Of a DNA stretch of 64,000 nt, positions 27,286 through 36,198 are shown in pieces. Location of the stretch: NCBI GenBank assembly GCA_024636975.1, contig JAGXGA010000027.1, positions 186,001-250,000 on the forward strand, read 5' to 3'. A program made the translations under genes and the position numbers. How positions within the stretch are numbered: position 1 is the stretch's first letter; each line of letters opens with the position of its first letter. Origin of the DNA: Mariniphaga sp. Lineage in GTDB: Bacteria > Bacteroidota > Bacteroidia > Bacteroidales > Prolixibacteraceae. The notes below the pieces were generated by a model. The model was given only the letters and a program-made list of their open reading frames with translations, was not told the origin of the DNA and did not search any database.

Positions 27286-27807
27286 CTAATTTGATGTTAA
27301 TAAATATTTGTTGATATTGTCTTTAAACATCTGTTTTGTAGCTTCCTTTGAGTTGGCAATGCCAGGAATCATTACCGGCTTTCCTTCAGCAGGAATATAT
27401 AAAAAAGCCGGAATGCTGCGAATGCCAAATACGGCTGCAAGTTCTTTTTCTTTTTCGGTATCTATTTTAAATACATAGATATCACCTGCATACTCGTTTG
27501 AAATTTCTTCAAGGATTGGAGAAGCAATTCTGCATGGCCCGCACCAATCGGCATAAAAATCGACTATAGCCGGTTTATCACCTTTGTATGTCCATTCTTC
27601 GGGGCTGTTTTCATAATTCCAGACTTTGTCCAGAAAGTCACTTTTCGAAAGATTTATGATTCCGCCATCAGTTGAAATATTATCAGCTACAGTCTGAGCC
27701 GGTGCTGAAGCTTCTGCTGAGCTCTGTTTGTCGCTGTCTTTTGATTGGGCTGTGCAGCTTTGAATTATAAAAACTGCCAGTACCAGAACGATAATTAATT
27801 TTCTCAT
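27286..27807 (-). CDS. Thioredoxin-domain lipoprotein
   Basis: A 173-residue protein with lipobox C18 (FIIQSCTAQ), a Ser/Ala-rich linker to about residue 45, and a thioredoxin domain with active site W88-C89-G90-P91-C92 (ADWCGPC) and cis-Pro in IRSIPAFL. It should be a membrane-anchored periplasmic thiol oxidoreductase. It lies 12 bases after the Trx/Grx hybrid gene and 28 before groES, so the three form one operon. Confidence 0.93.
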   Translation of the reverse strand: MRKLIIVLVLAVFIIQSCTAQSKDSDKQSSAEASAPAQTVADNISTDGGIINLSKSDFLDKVWNYENSPEEWTYKGDKPAIVDFYADWCGPCRIASPILEEISNEYAGDIYVFKIDTEKEKELAAVFGIRSIPAFLYIPAEGKPVMIPGIANSKEATKQMFKDNINKYLLTSN

Positions 27808-27819
27808 TTTTATACTTTT

Positions 27820-28401
27820 TTAATTTATTCCAAGCAATGTATTTATTCTTGTTTTGTCGAATCCTACAATAATCTCTCCACTTATATCGGTCTGTGGAAC
27901 CCCTTGCTGACCGCTTCGCCGCACCATCTCTTCGGCTGCTTTTTGATCTCTTGACACATCCACTTCACGGTACTGAACGCCATTTTCCTGTAAATGCCTC
28001 TTTATGGTATGGCACCAGGAACAGGTTGGAGTTGTGTAAACAGTTACACTTTTCTGGCCTTTCTTATTGCCATTCACTGACAAATTAACTGTCACTTTGT
28101 CGAATAGGGCAGTAAGTTGTTGTTGCTGATGGCACCCTTTCACTACATTTCGAAGCTGTCCTTTTTCAAAATAAAGTAATGCTGGTACACTGGTAACGCC
28201 ATATTCCGGGTGTATATCCTTTACATGGTTAATATCAGCCATACAAAGTACTTTCTTTTCTTCAGATTTTAAGCCTGCGTTTTTAAAGTTCTCAGCAGCA
28301 CAATCACTTTGTGCGGAACCTTGCCTGTATAACAAAAACCAAACGCTTTCGTTTGATTCTGCTGTTATTTTCAAATTTTCAAGCGATTCAATGTTTTTCA
28401 T
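27820..28401 (-). CDS. Two-domain protein: thioredoxin-like fold plus YruB-type glutaredoxin
   Basis: The 193-residue protein joins two redox folds. Residues 1-110 look like thioredoxin with a kept cis-Pro loop (GVTSVPALLYFEKG, P73), but the CxxC is reduced to a single Cys (QSDCAA, C34). Residues 118-193 match the YruB-type glutaredoxin family, with C127-S-W-C130 (YTTPTCSWCHTIK), VDVSRDQKAAEEMVRR and GQQGVP. No signal peptide is seen, so it is probably cytoplasmic. It heads an operon with a thioredoxin lipoprotein and groES. The fusion could shuttle thiols between the two domains; that is inference. Confidence 0.88.
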   Translation of the reverse strand: MKNIESLENLKITAESNESVWFLLYRQGSAQSDCAAENFKNAGLKSEEKKVLCMADINHVKDIHPEYGVTSVPALLYFEKGQLRNVVKGCHQQQQLTALFDKVTVNLSVNGNKKGQKSVTVYTTPTCSWCHTIKRHLQENGVQYREVDVSRDQKAAEEMVRRSGQQGVPQTDISGEIIVGFDKTRINTLLGIN

Positions 28402-28442
28402 TTCCTTAATTGCATTTTAGCTGAACACTTATTTTTATTTGG

Positions 28443-28450
28443 CAAATATA
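28443..28450 (-). promoter_or_regulatory. Possible -7 box (TATATTTG) for the thiol-redox operon
   Basis: It matches TAnnTTTG on the minus strand, 42 bases before the Trx/Grx hybrid start; -33 not evident. Confidence 0.4.
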
Positions 28451-28549
28451 TAAATAATTAGATATATTGATTATTTGATATCAATCTTTATGCCATACAT
28501 GCTTAACTGCCGCATTTTCGAAAAGAAAATAAATAAATAAATAATTATT

Positions 28550-28557
28550 TAATTTTG
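28550..28557 (+). promoter_or_regulatory. Possible -7 box (TAATTTTG) for the NigD-like gene
   Basis: It matches TAnnTTTG, 66 bases before the start; no TTG at -33. Confidence 0.35.
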
Positions 28558-28606
28558 TACGCAACCCATACAACCCAATCTTAATCTATAATCCATATAA
28601 CATATT

Positions 28607-28618
28607 AAAGAGGAGAAA
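28607..28618 (+). promoter_or_regulatory. Unusually strong Shine-Dalgarno sequence
   Basis: AAAGAGGAGAAA stands 5 bases before ATG 28624. Strong SD motifs are uncommon in Bacteroidota, whose ribosomes rely less on them, so this gene stands out. Confidence 0.6.
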
Positions 28619-28623
28619 TAATT

Positions 28624-29355
28624 ATGAAGAAGATTGCTTTATTAACATTATTAGGGTTAATTTTTATAGTTACCGGATGTTTCGAAGATGAAGAAGGTTA
28701 TTCATTGGACAAGTATTGGGTTGGGTTTGGGATGATTGAACAGGTAAGTTCCGACCCGGTTGAATACCAGATTGTAATGGATAACGGAGATGTACTGGTG
28801 CCGGTTGCCTCGGGGTATAGCAGGCCGTGGTATTATATGGGAACAAATGATCCTGAATCACGGTTAAAAACAGGTGACCGCATATTGTTGAATTATACTG
28901 TTATTGGTGATGATGGTACCGATGGAGAAGAAATTGAAGAATACTACATCAAGGTAAATTCAGTAAAAAAAGTTTTACTGAAAGGGATTCTCGACATCAC
29001 CGAAGAAAACCAGGACAGCCTTGGCAACGATCCTATAATTGTTAAGGAAGCCTGGGTAAGAGGAAATCTGTTGAATATGGAAATTAAGTACTGGGGACGC
29101 TATGAAGTTCATTACATTAACCTGGTAAAGCAGCCGGGAGAACTTACAGCTGCCGATCAGCCCATTGAACTTGAGTTACGGCACAATGCCAACGGTGACT
29201 TGGAGGACATTCCATTTGTGGCATATGTATCCTTTAACTTCGATACCCTCCAGATCCAGGGCCTCGACTCAGTGCAGTTCAGAGTTACTGCTACTGATTA
29301 TGAAGGTGAAGCGTATGAGTTTGAAGAAACCTACAGCTACGGAGCATCTGAGTAA
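28624..29355 (+). CDS. NigD-like lipoprotein
   Basis: A 243-residue lipoprotein with lipobox C19 (FIVTGCFED). It has the two-domain layout of NigD-like proteins: an N-terminal OB-like barrel (residues ~35-110, YQIVMDNGDVLVPV and TGDRILLNYTVI) and a C-terminal Ig-like domain. NigD was named from a Prevotella bacteriocin operon, but most members are solitary and of unknown role; no bacteriocin gene is seen nearby. It has a strong ribosome-binding site and its own terminator. Confidence 0.85.
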   Translation: MKKIALLTLLGLIFIVTGCFEDEEGYSLDKYWVGFGMIEQVSSDPVEYQIVMDNGDVLVPVASGYSRPWYYMGTNDPESRLKTGDRILLNYTVIGDDGTDGEEIEEYYIKVNSVKKVLLKGILDITEENQDSLGNDPIIVKEAWVRGNLLNMEIKYWGRYEVHYINLVKQPGELTAADQPIELELRHNANGDLEDIPFVAYVSFNFDTLQIQGLDSVQFRVTATDYEGEAYEFEETYSYGASE

Positions 29356-29377
29356 ATACATTAAATTCATTATTTTT

Positions 29378-29410
29378 AAAGCGTCTTAAAATTTAAGGCG
29401 CTTTTTTTTT
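29378..29410 (+). terminator. Rho-independent terminator of the NigD-like gene
   Basis: AAGCGTCTTAAA pairs with TTTAAGGCGCTT (one G-T) and is followed by nine or more T. Confidence 0.85.
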
Positions 29411-29470
29411 GTTCTTGTAAGGGTGATTCTCTTAAAATGATTTATCTTTCTTTATGTCTAAAGTAAACGT

Positions 29471-31444
29471 ATGGAGCTTACAATTTTACGTGATATAGTC
29501 GTTATTTTTGCCCTTTCAACTTTTGTTAACCTGCTTTTTACCCGGTTGAATATTCCTACTGTAATTGGATATCTGATTACAGGTATTGTAGCAGGGCCTT
29601 ATCTTTTAGGTATGGTTGGAGAACATGAGAACATAGAGATACTGGCTGAAATTGGTGTTATTTTATTACTGTTTACTATTGGCCTGGAATTTTCATTGGC
29701 ACACCTTGTAAAGATACGAAGGATTGTTTTTTTTGGAGGGCTCTTACAGGTATTTGCTACTGCAGGAGTGTTTTATATAGTATCCTCATTCTATGACATG
29801 GATTGGAAAAGCAGTTTATTTGTTGGCTTTCTTGCTGCTTTAAGTAGTTCTGCCCTTGTACTTAAACTGCTTCAGGAACGCTCTGAACTCACCTCGAACT
29901 ATGGACGCACTGTATTGGGGATTCTTATTTTCCAGGATTTAATGCTGGTTCCTTTGCTTTTGTTTACCAATTTGTTGGGAAATCCTTCCGCTGAATTAGG
30001 CAATGAATTGTTATTGTTGCTGGTTAAAGCTGTTGGTATAATTATTTTTGTATATGTTGGAAGCCGGTGGGTTTTTCCACGAATACTGCATTTTATTGCA
30101 CTTGCCAAGAATCAGGAGCTCTTTATGATGAGCATATTGCTTATTTGTTTCGGTGTTGCCCTTTTAACGTATCAATTGGGCATGTCGCTGGCTTTTGGTG
30201 CTTTTCTGGCCGGATTAATGATTTCCGATACAGAATACAGCCACAATACCTTTGGAAACCTTATACCGTTTAAAGATATTTTTACAAGCTTCTTTTTTGT
30301 CTCCATTGGAATGCTGTTGGACCTGAATTTTGTACTCGATAACTTTTTACTGGTAATCGGAAGCGTATTTTTAGTTTTGTTTTTTAAGGCTTTGATTGCT
30401 TCAGTCACCGGTTTTATTTTAGGACATACGTTTCGGGGTATAGTTCTTATTGGGTTAGCTCTGAGTCAGGTGGGGGAATTTTCATTCATTCTGGCAAAAG
30501 AAGGATTTAATTACAACATTCTTTCTTCTTTTCATTACCAGCTGTTTCTGGCGGTGGCTGTAATTACAATGGCGCTTACACCACTGTTGATTCATTTTTC
30601 GGTGCCTATGGCCAACAGGATACTATTATTGCCTATGCCCGATTTCTTAAGGAATGGTTTATTTCCATTAAAGGAAGTCGAGATACCTGACTTTAAAAAC
30701 CACTTGGTAATTATTGGGAAGGATCCTAGTTCGCTTAAGCTTTCTATAATGGCTAAACATTATGGCATAAAGCATGTATCAGTAATTTTTGACCCGGTAA
30801 TAGCAAAAGAAAAAATGAATGCCGGCGATAAAGTGGTTTACGGTGATGCTGTGAATGAACCCATACTTTTAAAAGCTCATGTCGACACGTGCGATGTGGT
30901 GGTGGTTTCAGTGGGGGATATCATCCCTTCGATGGCAATTATTGAGAAAGTAAAGAAAATAAACAGTCAGGCATTTGTCATTGTTAGAGCCCGAAACGTA
31001 GAAAGTATTCCGCAGCTGTATTCTATCGGAGCAGATCAGATTTTTCCTGAAAAATTTGAAATTGCCATTGATTTTTTCAATCGTGTGCTGATGAGAAGAC
31101 TTTATCCGCAGAAGGAGATTAACCGCATGCTTGCTCATATAAGAAGCATGAACCTGGGTGAATTTTCGGAAAAAGATATGGTCAACCAACCTTCCATTCT
31201 CGATGAGTTACAAAATGTAAACATCACCGCACTATCGGTAGAGGAAGGATCTTTTGTTGCTGATAAAACCCTTGGCGAAACCGATTTGAGAAAAAAGGCC
31301 GGTGTAACACTGCTTGCTGTTAAAAGAGGAGAAGACGTAATTGAGCATCCTAACTTAAGAACCAGGTTTCTCAATGGCGATATCGCTTATGTGCTAGGTG
31401 ATCCTGAGCAGGTAAATCTTGCCGCAGAGCTGTTTTCAGCTTAA
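29471..31444 (+). CDS. CPA2-family cation:proton antiporter (KefB/KefC-like) with TrkA-N and TrkA-C domains
   Basis: A 657-residue inner-membrane exchanger. About 380 residues form the 12-13 membrane segments of the CPA2 family (FVNLLFTRLNIPTVIGYLITG, LLLFTIGLEFSL, QVGEFSFIL). Residues ~405-520 are a TrkA-N Rossmann domain (HLVIIGKDPSSLKLS), altered from GxGxxG, and ~575-657 a TrkA-C domain. It probably exchanges K+ or Na+ for H+ under nucleotide control. Its stop codon shares a TTAA with the stop of the opposing DUF2851 gene. Confidence 0.93.
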   Translation: MELTILRDIVVIFALSTFVNLLFTRLNIPTVIGYLITGIVAGPYLLGMVGEHENIEILAEIGVILLLFTIGLEFSLAHLVKIRRIVFFGGLLQVFATAGVFYIVSSFYDMDWKSSLFVGFLAALSSSALVLKLLQERSELTSNYGRTVLGILIFQDLMLVPLLLFTNLLGNPSAELGNELLLLLVKAVGIIIFVYVGSRWVFPRILHFIALAKNQELFMMSILLICFGVALLTYQLGMSLAFGAFLAGLMISDTEYSHNTFGNLIPFKDIFTSFFFVSIGMLLDLNFVLDNFLLVIGSVFLVLFFKALIASVTGFILGHTFRGIVLIGLALSQVGEFSFILAKEGFNYNILSSFHYQLFLAVAVITMALTPLLIHFSVPMANRILLLPMPDFLRNGLFPLKEVEIPDFKNHLVIIGKDPSSLKLSIMAKHYGIKHVSVIFDPVIAKEKMNAGDKVVYGDAVNEPILLKAHVDTCDVVVVSVGDIIPSMAIIEKVKKINSQAFVIVRARNVESIPQLYSIGADQIFPEKFEIAIDFFNRVLMRRLYPQKEINRMLAHIRSMNLGEFSEKDMVNQPSILDELQNVNITALSVEEGSFVADKTLGETDLRKKAGVTLLAVKRGEDVIEHPNLRTRFLNGDIAYVLGDPEQVNLAAELFSA

Positions 31445-32754
31445 GGAACTGCTTTTATACCCTGAATATTTTTAACAAGCTTATTGCCAATTGAACAGTT
31501 CAGGCACTTTCTTTTTTCACAGTGCCTGTTTTTTAGCTGAAGCATTGCCTGGGTTTCAAAAGCTGATCGAGCATTTATTCCAAGAGCTTCCCATTTTCTA
31601 ATGATGGAGTTGTTCTCGGGAGGTAAATATTCCAGAAAATCCAGTGCCCGGTTTTTCATGTGGTGCTGATTTTGTTTTTCACCATACACAAAAAGGAATG
31701 GAACAACAACATTAATGATAAGGGTGTTCACTGAACTTTCTCCCAGCTCTTTAGAATAGCATGCCGGTGCAGGCTTATTAAAGCGGTAGTGTGAGTCCCA
31801 GTATTCTGATGCCTTCACTTCAAATAATTTCCTTAAATCATCCAGTTTGCTGCATTCAATAATCTTTGCAAATAAATTCTGCGAACGGTAGCTAAGCCTT
31901 GCAAGCTGTGAAATACGAATGGTGGGAAAATTCACGGGACGCATCCGCATGAATTTCCAAAGGTGTCCCTCTACCATTCCCAATTTGTATTTCTTTGCAA
32001 GAAACCCAAATTCATTGCGTAGTTGCATAAAATATTCATCCCCAAAAAGTTCTTCATTGAGCAGCCCTGAAGAGCCAAATAATAATGCTTCAAGTTGAAA
32101 TAAATTGTTTTTATGCTTTGCAAGGAGTTTTTCCGGCACTGTCCGGGCTAGTAATTCAAAAGGTGTAGAATTCACCTTAAACCCAAACATACGCGCAAGC
32201 ATCTGATAAAAAGTTTCGTTCCAGTTATCTTTATTTTGATCAAGGCGAAGCATAATTTCTCCGGTTTTATCTTCAAGCCTCTCAATCATCAGACGGTTGA
32301 AGCCCAACCGGAGCATAACAGGATCAACTTTATGGAATTCCTCCTGGCAGGCAATCCATGTATTTGCTTCAAGGAGTTTCTGGAAATTCTTTGTGTATTG
32401 AGCAGGCCAGTTAAGTTCCAAAGTTGCTATTTCAGTATTGTTTTCTCTTAGAATCTGTTTGTCGGCCTGTTCAACAGCATGCAGAATCACGTTTCCATAT
32501 GCTTTGTCGGCTGTATGGCTATGTTTGTCCCAGTCGGATGCTTTTTTATGAATTTCGATATTGCCGGCCCATATGGTACCGCCAATATTTACTTTTGCAT
32601 TGAAAAAATCCGGTCCGGAGTTGGTATTTCGGTGGCCTGAGTTTAATATTTCAAGGGTTTCTCCTTTTATAGTATGCAGGTTTTCGTTAAAGAACAACCT
32701 GTTTTCCCATATAAAATGCAGAAATTCTTCGGGAACTGCCTTTGGGTTAGCCAT
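31441..32754 (-). CDS. DUF2851 family protein
   Basis: A 437-residue protein. The conserved N-terminal EEFLHFIWENRLF, GHRNTNSGPDFFNAKVNIGG and WAGNIEIHKKASDW identify DUF2851, a Bacteroidota family whose N-terminal region has a nuclease-like look (D/E...ExK pattern GNIEIH), which is inference. The C-terminus holds a Cys cluster C-x4-C-x2-C (HCEKRKCLNC), perhaps metal-binding. ATG 32754 (MANPKAVPEEF) is preferred to an upstream TTG. It converges with the antiporter, overlapping by 4 bases. Confidence 0.88.
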   Translation of the reverse strand: MANPKAVPEEFLHFIWENRLFFNENLHTIKGETLEILNSGHRNTNSGPDFFNAKVNIGGTIWAGNIEIHKKASDWDKHSHTADKAYGNVILHAVEQADKQILRENNTEIATLELNWPAQYTKNFQKLLEANTWIACQEEFHKVDPVMLRLGFNRLMIERLEDKTGEIMLRLDQNKDNWNETFYQMLARMFGFKVNSTPFELLARTVPEKLLAKHKNNLFQLEALLFGSSGLLNEELFGDEYFMQLRNEFGFLAKKYKLGMVEGHLWKFMRMRPVNFPTIRISQLARLSYRSQNLFAKIIECSKLDDLRKLFEVKASEYWDSHYRFNKPAPACYSKELGESSVNTLIINVVVPFLFVYGEKQNQHHMKNRALDFLEYLPPENNSIIRKWEALGINARSAFETQAMLQLKNRHCEKRKCLNCSIGNKLVKNIQGIKAVP

Positions 32755-32956
32755 TATTAACAACGTTTTAGTTCAGGAATAAAAATAAGAATTTTTTATT
32801 TTAGATGATATACTTCTGCGTGACTTTTACTGAATTTATGTTCGAAAATTTAATTAAGCTAGTTTTGCTAAGACTGTAAAGTATTATTGCTTGCAGTCTT
32901 TAAATTGAAGCTGCACCTTTTTTAAAATCAGAAAGAGGTTTGAAGGAGTGGTTGGA

Positions 32957-33490
32957 CTACCGCTGAATAAGTTTTTGAAACACATCCCAAAGCACAATTC
33001 CGGCGCTTACCGAAACATTAAACGAATGTTTGGTACCGTATTGTGGGATTTCTATTGAGCCATTGCAAAGGTCAATCACTTTTTGCTGAACTCCTTTTAC
33101 TTCATTGCCAAATACAAAAGCCAGCTTTTGGTTTTCCGGAGGCAGAAAGTCAGGCAGTGATATGCTTTTTTCTACCTGTTCAACAGCATACACCAGGAAG
33201 CCGTTTTCCTGAAGATGGATAACTGCATCTTCAGTTTTGTCGAAATACTCCCAGTCGACTGATTTTTCAGCATCCAGAGCAGTTTTATGGATTTCTTTGT
33301 TTGGAGGTGTGGCAGTTATTCCGCAAAGATATATTTTTTCCAGCAGCAAGGCATCCGAGGTTCTAAATACTGAGCCCGTATTGTTACAGCTTCGTATATT
33401 ATCCAATACAACTGCTATAGGTGTTTTTTCAGCTGTCTTGTATTCCTCAGCTGAAAGACGGTTTAATTCATTAATTTTTAGCTTTCGCAT
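32957..33490 (-). CDS. TrmH/SpoU family RNA 2'-O-methyltransferase
   Basis: A 177-residue SPOUT enzyme with a trefoil knot. Motif 1 is VVLDNIRSCNNTGSVFRT (N and R of the RNA site), motif 2 FVFGNEVKGV, motif 3 IPQYGTKHSFNVSVSAGIVLWD. It transfers methyl from AdoMet to a ribose 2'-OH in tRNA or rRNA. There is no extra RNA-binding domain, as in TrmL-like short members; the target nucleotide cannot be assigned. It lies downstream of the arginine deiminase gene on the same strand, with a 57-base gap. Confidence 0.93.
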   Translation of the reverse strand: MRKLKINELNRLSAEEYKTAEKTPIAVVLDNIRSCNNTGSVFRTSDALLLEKIYLCGITATPPNKEIHKTALDAEKSVDWEYFDKTEDAVIHLQENGFLVYAVEQVEKSISLPDFLPPENQKLAFVFGNEVKGVQQKVIDLCNGSIEIPQYGTKHSFNVSVSAGIVLWDVFQKLIQR

Positions 33491-33546
33491 TTTCTTCAGT
33501 GATACAAAGATTTAACAGGATAAGTAGAATTACTTAACGAATGAGG

Positions 33547-34806
33547 CTACCAGGTTACTTCAGTTCTTCTGACCGGCAAGGTCATACAACGTGCGCCGCC
33601 ACCACCACGGGCAAGCTCTGAGCCGGCTATGGTAACCACACATTTGGAATAAGCATCCAGATTAACTGTATCGTTGATCACATCAACGGCTTTAATAATT
33701 TCAAAACCGTTACGGTTCAATTCTTCAAGGGTGTGAATGTTCCTTTCGTAACCAATTATTTTTCCGGGTTCAAAGGCAAAAAAGTTTGCACCGCTGTGCC
33801 ACTGTTCCCTTTCCTGAGTCCATTGGTCTTTTTGTCCGCCGCAGAAAACAGGCTTTAGATCGATACCCAGTTTTTTGAGCGCCTGCAATATATTTGGCTC
33901 CTCACTGATTTTTACCTTGCCGTTATCGATATGAATATGTATTGTTTTGTAGCGGCTCATGCTGTATACTACAGGGTCATAAACCATACATGAATCTTTA
34001 TCGAGGCAGGTGAACACCATATCAAGGTGGATGAAAGATTCTGGTTTTGAGGGTAACTCCTGCACAATGACATGGTAGTTACCTTCTTTATATCCTTTCA
34101 GTGTTTCAAGAATAAAATCAATTCCCTGGGTGCTGGTTCTCATCCCGGCTCCAATAACAAAAACATCGTCACGGATAACCAGAAAATCGCCCCCTTCAAG
34201 TGTGGCTTTTGCATCGCCAGGGTAACCCTGCATGGGTCTGATGGGATTTATTGTAGTGGTTTCAAGTGAAGGGTGAAAGTTGAAAATTGCTTCCACAATC
34301 ATCGATTCCCTTTCGCGTACCCGGTTTGCCATACGCCCTATCAGCATGCTGCCGTTCATTCCCATAGCTGCATCGCGGGTAAAAAACAAGTTGTGAAGCG
34401 GGCGCATTAGGAACCTTTCCTGGCTGAGGTAATTCGTTAAATTGTTTCGCTCCAGGGCTATACCTTCAATAAGCATTCCGGCAAGTTCTTTGGAATTCCG
34501 TTCTGCAAGCGAATCAACCATTCCTGTCAAACCTTCATGGCTGCATATCTCCTGCAGGAGCCTGGTTCTTGCAATGGGGTTCTTCAGAATGTCCTCCAGC
34601 ATTTGCTTGATCTCGAAGACCTGTGCTATTTTTTTTAAAACACCGGTCAACTGGTTGTACTCATTTGATGCAATCGACAGGTTTAATATGTCGCTGTACA
34701 GAGCACGCTCTGCATTTTCAGGTGTCATATTTTCCACTTCCGAACCTGGTGTGTGAACGATTACACCTTCCAGCTTTCCAAATTCTGAGTTGATAAATGA
34801 TTTCAT
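33547..34806 (-). CDS. arcA: Arginine deiminase
   Basis: A 419-residue guanidino-modifying enzyme that hydrolyses Arg to citrulline and ammonia. The family residues are D in LFFTRDAAMGMNG, E in LEGGDFLVI, H and D in HLDMVFTC, and the nucleophile C407 in GGGARCMTLPV, near C406 of the Pseudomonas enzyme. In the classical pathway arcB and arcC follow; neither is in this window, so the gene is isolated and may supply citrulline or ammonia, or the partners lie elsewhere. A TATCTTTG -7 box is at 34835-34842. Confidence 0.95.
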   Translation of the reverse strand: MKSFINSEFGKLEGVIVHTPGSEVENMTPENAERALYSDILNLSIASNEYNQLTGVLKKIAQVFEIKQMLEDILKNPIARTRLLQEICSHEGLTGMVDSLAERNSKELAGMLIEGIALERNNLTNYLSQERFLMRPLHNLFFTRDAAMGMNGSMLIGRMANRVRERESMIVEAIFNFHPSLETTTINPIRPMQGYPGDAKATLEGGDFLVIRDDVFVIGAGMRTSTQGIDFILETLKGYKEGNYHVIVQELPSKPESFIHLDMVFTCLDKDSCMVYDPVVYSMSRYKTIHIHIDNGKVKISEEPNILQALKKLGIDLKPVFCGGQKDQWTQEREQWHSGANFFAFEPGKIIGYERNIHTLEELNRNGFEIIKAVDVINDTVNLDAYSKCVVTIAGSELARGGGGARCMTLPVRRTEVTW

Positions 34807-34834
34807 TTAACAGGTAAAAGTTGTATAATTCGCA

Positions 34835-34842
34835 CAAAGATA
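34835..34842 (-). promoter_or_regulatory. Probable -7 box (TATCTTTG) for arcA
   Basis: It matches TAnnTTTG on the minus strand, 29 bases before the start codon; -33 is not obvious. Confidence 0.45.
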
Positions 34843-35031
34843 TAAACTTTGCACTTGTAATAATTGAAATGAAAAACCTTCGTTTGAATTAAGGTTTAGT
34901 AATTGGCAAAGCAGGTGTTATTTATTGCATGGACTCGAATTAAAAATAGTTTAAGAGTCTAAAAAGAGAAAAATGGCGTCTTTATTGTTATTTATTATGA
35001 TGATTATGTTTTACCTGTAATAGCATGGTGG

Positions 35032-35625
35032 ATGAGTAGTTGGAAGTTACCAGTTTTTGTTGTTATCCTGTTTGTGTTTTTCATGAATGAATCTTTCGCT
35101 CAGAAAAGTGATTCTTCTTTTGTGATGGGTTTCATTCATAATGGTGATACTATTATCTATAAAAATTTGATTGAAATCACTGTTATACCCCCCAGGGAAT
35201 TTAAAAATGCCCGTCAGGCAAGGCGTTATGGCCGGTTTGTAGATAAGGTAAAGAAGGTATACCCGTATGCCCAACTGGCCGGTGATATGCTTGATGAATA
35301 TGAACCCAGATACCTTGCACTTGAAAGTGATAAGGAAAGACGCCAATTGATGAAAGATCTTGAGCAGCAATTACTCGATGAATATAAGGACGACCTGAAG
35401 CGGATGACACTTTCAGAAGGAAGGATTTTACTTAAGCTGATCGATAGAGAAACAAGTCAAACTTCATATGCACTTATTAAGGATTTTCGGGGTGGGGTGT
35501 CGGCAACTTTCTGGCAGGGTATTGCCCGCTTATTCGGCAGTAATCTGAAATCAGGTTATGAACCCCAGGGAGAAGACCAGATGCTCGAGGAAGTGGTCAG
35601 ACTTATCGAGGTTGGGTACCTGTAG
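35032..35625 (+). CDS. DUF4294 domain protein
   Basis: A 197-residue protein with a signal peptide (VILFVFFMNESFAQ). The conserved block NARQARRYGRFVDKVKKVYPYA and LSEGRILLKLIDRET identify DUF4294, found only in Bacteroidota and of unknown function; it should be periplasmic. It lies 9 bases before thpR, so the two are co-transcribed. Confidence 0.88.
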   Translation: MSSWKLPVFVVILFVFFMNESFAQKSDSSFVMGFIHNGDTIIYKNLIEITVIPPREFKNARQARRYGRFVDKVKKVYPYAQLAGDMLDEYEPRYLALESDKERRQLMKDLEQQLLDEYKDDLKRMTLSEGRILLKLIDRETSQTSYALIKDFRGGVSATFWQGIARLFGSNLKSGYEPQGEDQMLEEVVRLIEVGYL

Positions 35626-35634
35626 CTAAAAATC

Positions 35635-36198
35635 ATGCGTACGTTCATCGCCATAAAGATTGAACCTGAGGCTTTGCTGCTTCAAAAAATGGCAGACCTA
35701 AAGAAAGAGCTTGCACAGGAACCCATCAAATGGGTGGATAAACAGAACCTTCATCTTACATTAAAGTTTCTGGGCGAGACTTCAGAGGAGCAGGTAACCC
35801 AAATAAAGAATATGCTTGAAGAACTTGCATCACTGCAACCGCCGGTTTCGTTCATTGTTTCAGGGATGGGATATTTTAAAAGCCGTGGGATGCCCAGGGT
35901 GCTTTTTGCTGATATTCATAACGGGGAAGCATTGCAACAACTGGCTGAAGGGATTGAAACCCTTCTTACTCCCTTGGGATACAATAATGAAACGCGCCCC
36001 TTTAACCCTCATCTGACGCTTGGACGCATTAATTTCCTGAAGAATAAACAGCAGTTTTACCAGGCCGTGGAAGCACATCAGTATGTTTCCTTAAAATCTG
36101 TTTCCATAAATGAAATTATTTTTTTTCAAAGTCATTTAATGCCGGAAGGGCCAGAATACCGGGAGCTTGGAAAGTATGATTTAAGAAATGGCAAATAA
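35635..36198 (+). CDS. thpR: RNA 2',3'-cyclic phosphodiesterase
   Basis: A 187-residue 2H-phosphoesterase of the LigT/ThpR family, which opens 2',3'-cyclic phosphates on RNA to 2'-phosphates. The two HxTx motifs are H40-L-T-L (NLHLTLKFLGE) and H126-L-T-L (NPHLTLGRI), at the family's usual spacing. The start MRTFIAIKIEP is typical. It is the second gene after DUF4294. Confidence 0.95.
   Translation: MRTFIAIKIEPEALLLQKMADLKKELAQEPIKWVDKQNLHLTLKFLGETSEEQVTQIKNMLEELASLQPPVSFIVSGMGYFKSRGMPRVLFADIHNGEALQQLAEGIETLLTPLGYNNETRPFNPHLTLGRINFLKNKQQFYQAVEAHQYVSLKSVSINEIIFFQSHLMPEGPEYRELGKYDLRNGK

Noticed and set aside
32870-32900. AAGACTG...CAGTCTT inverted repeat between the TrmH-type and DUF2851 genes
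   Set aside because: A 7-bp stem with a 17-base loop and no convincing T-run is too weak to call a terminator.
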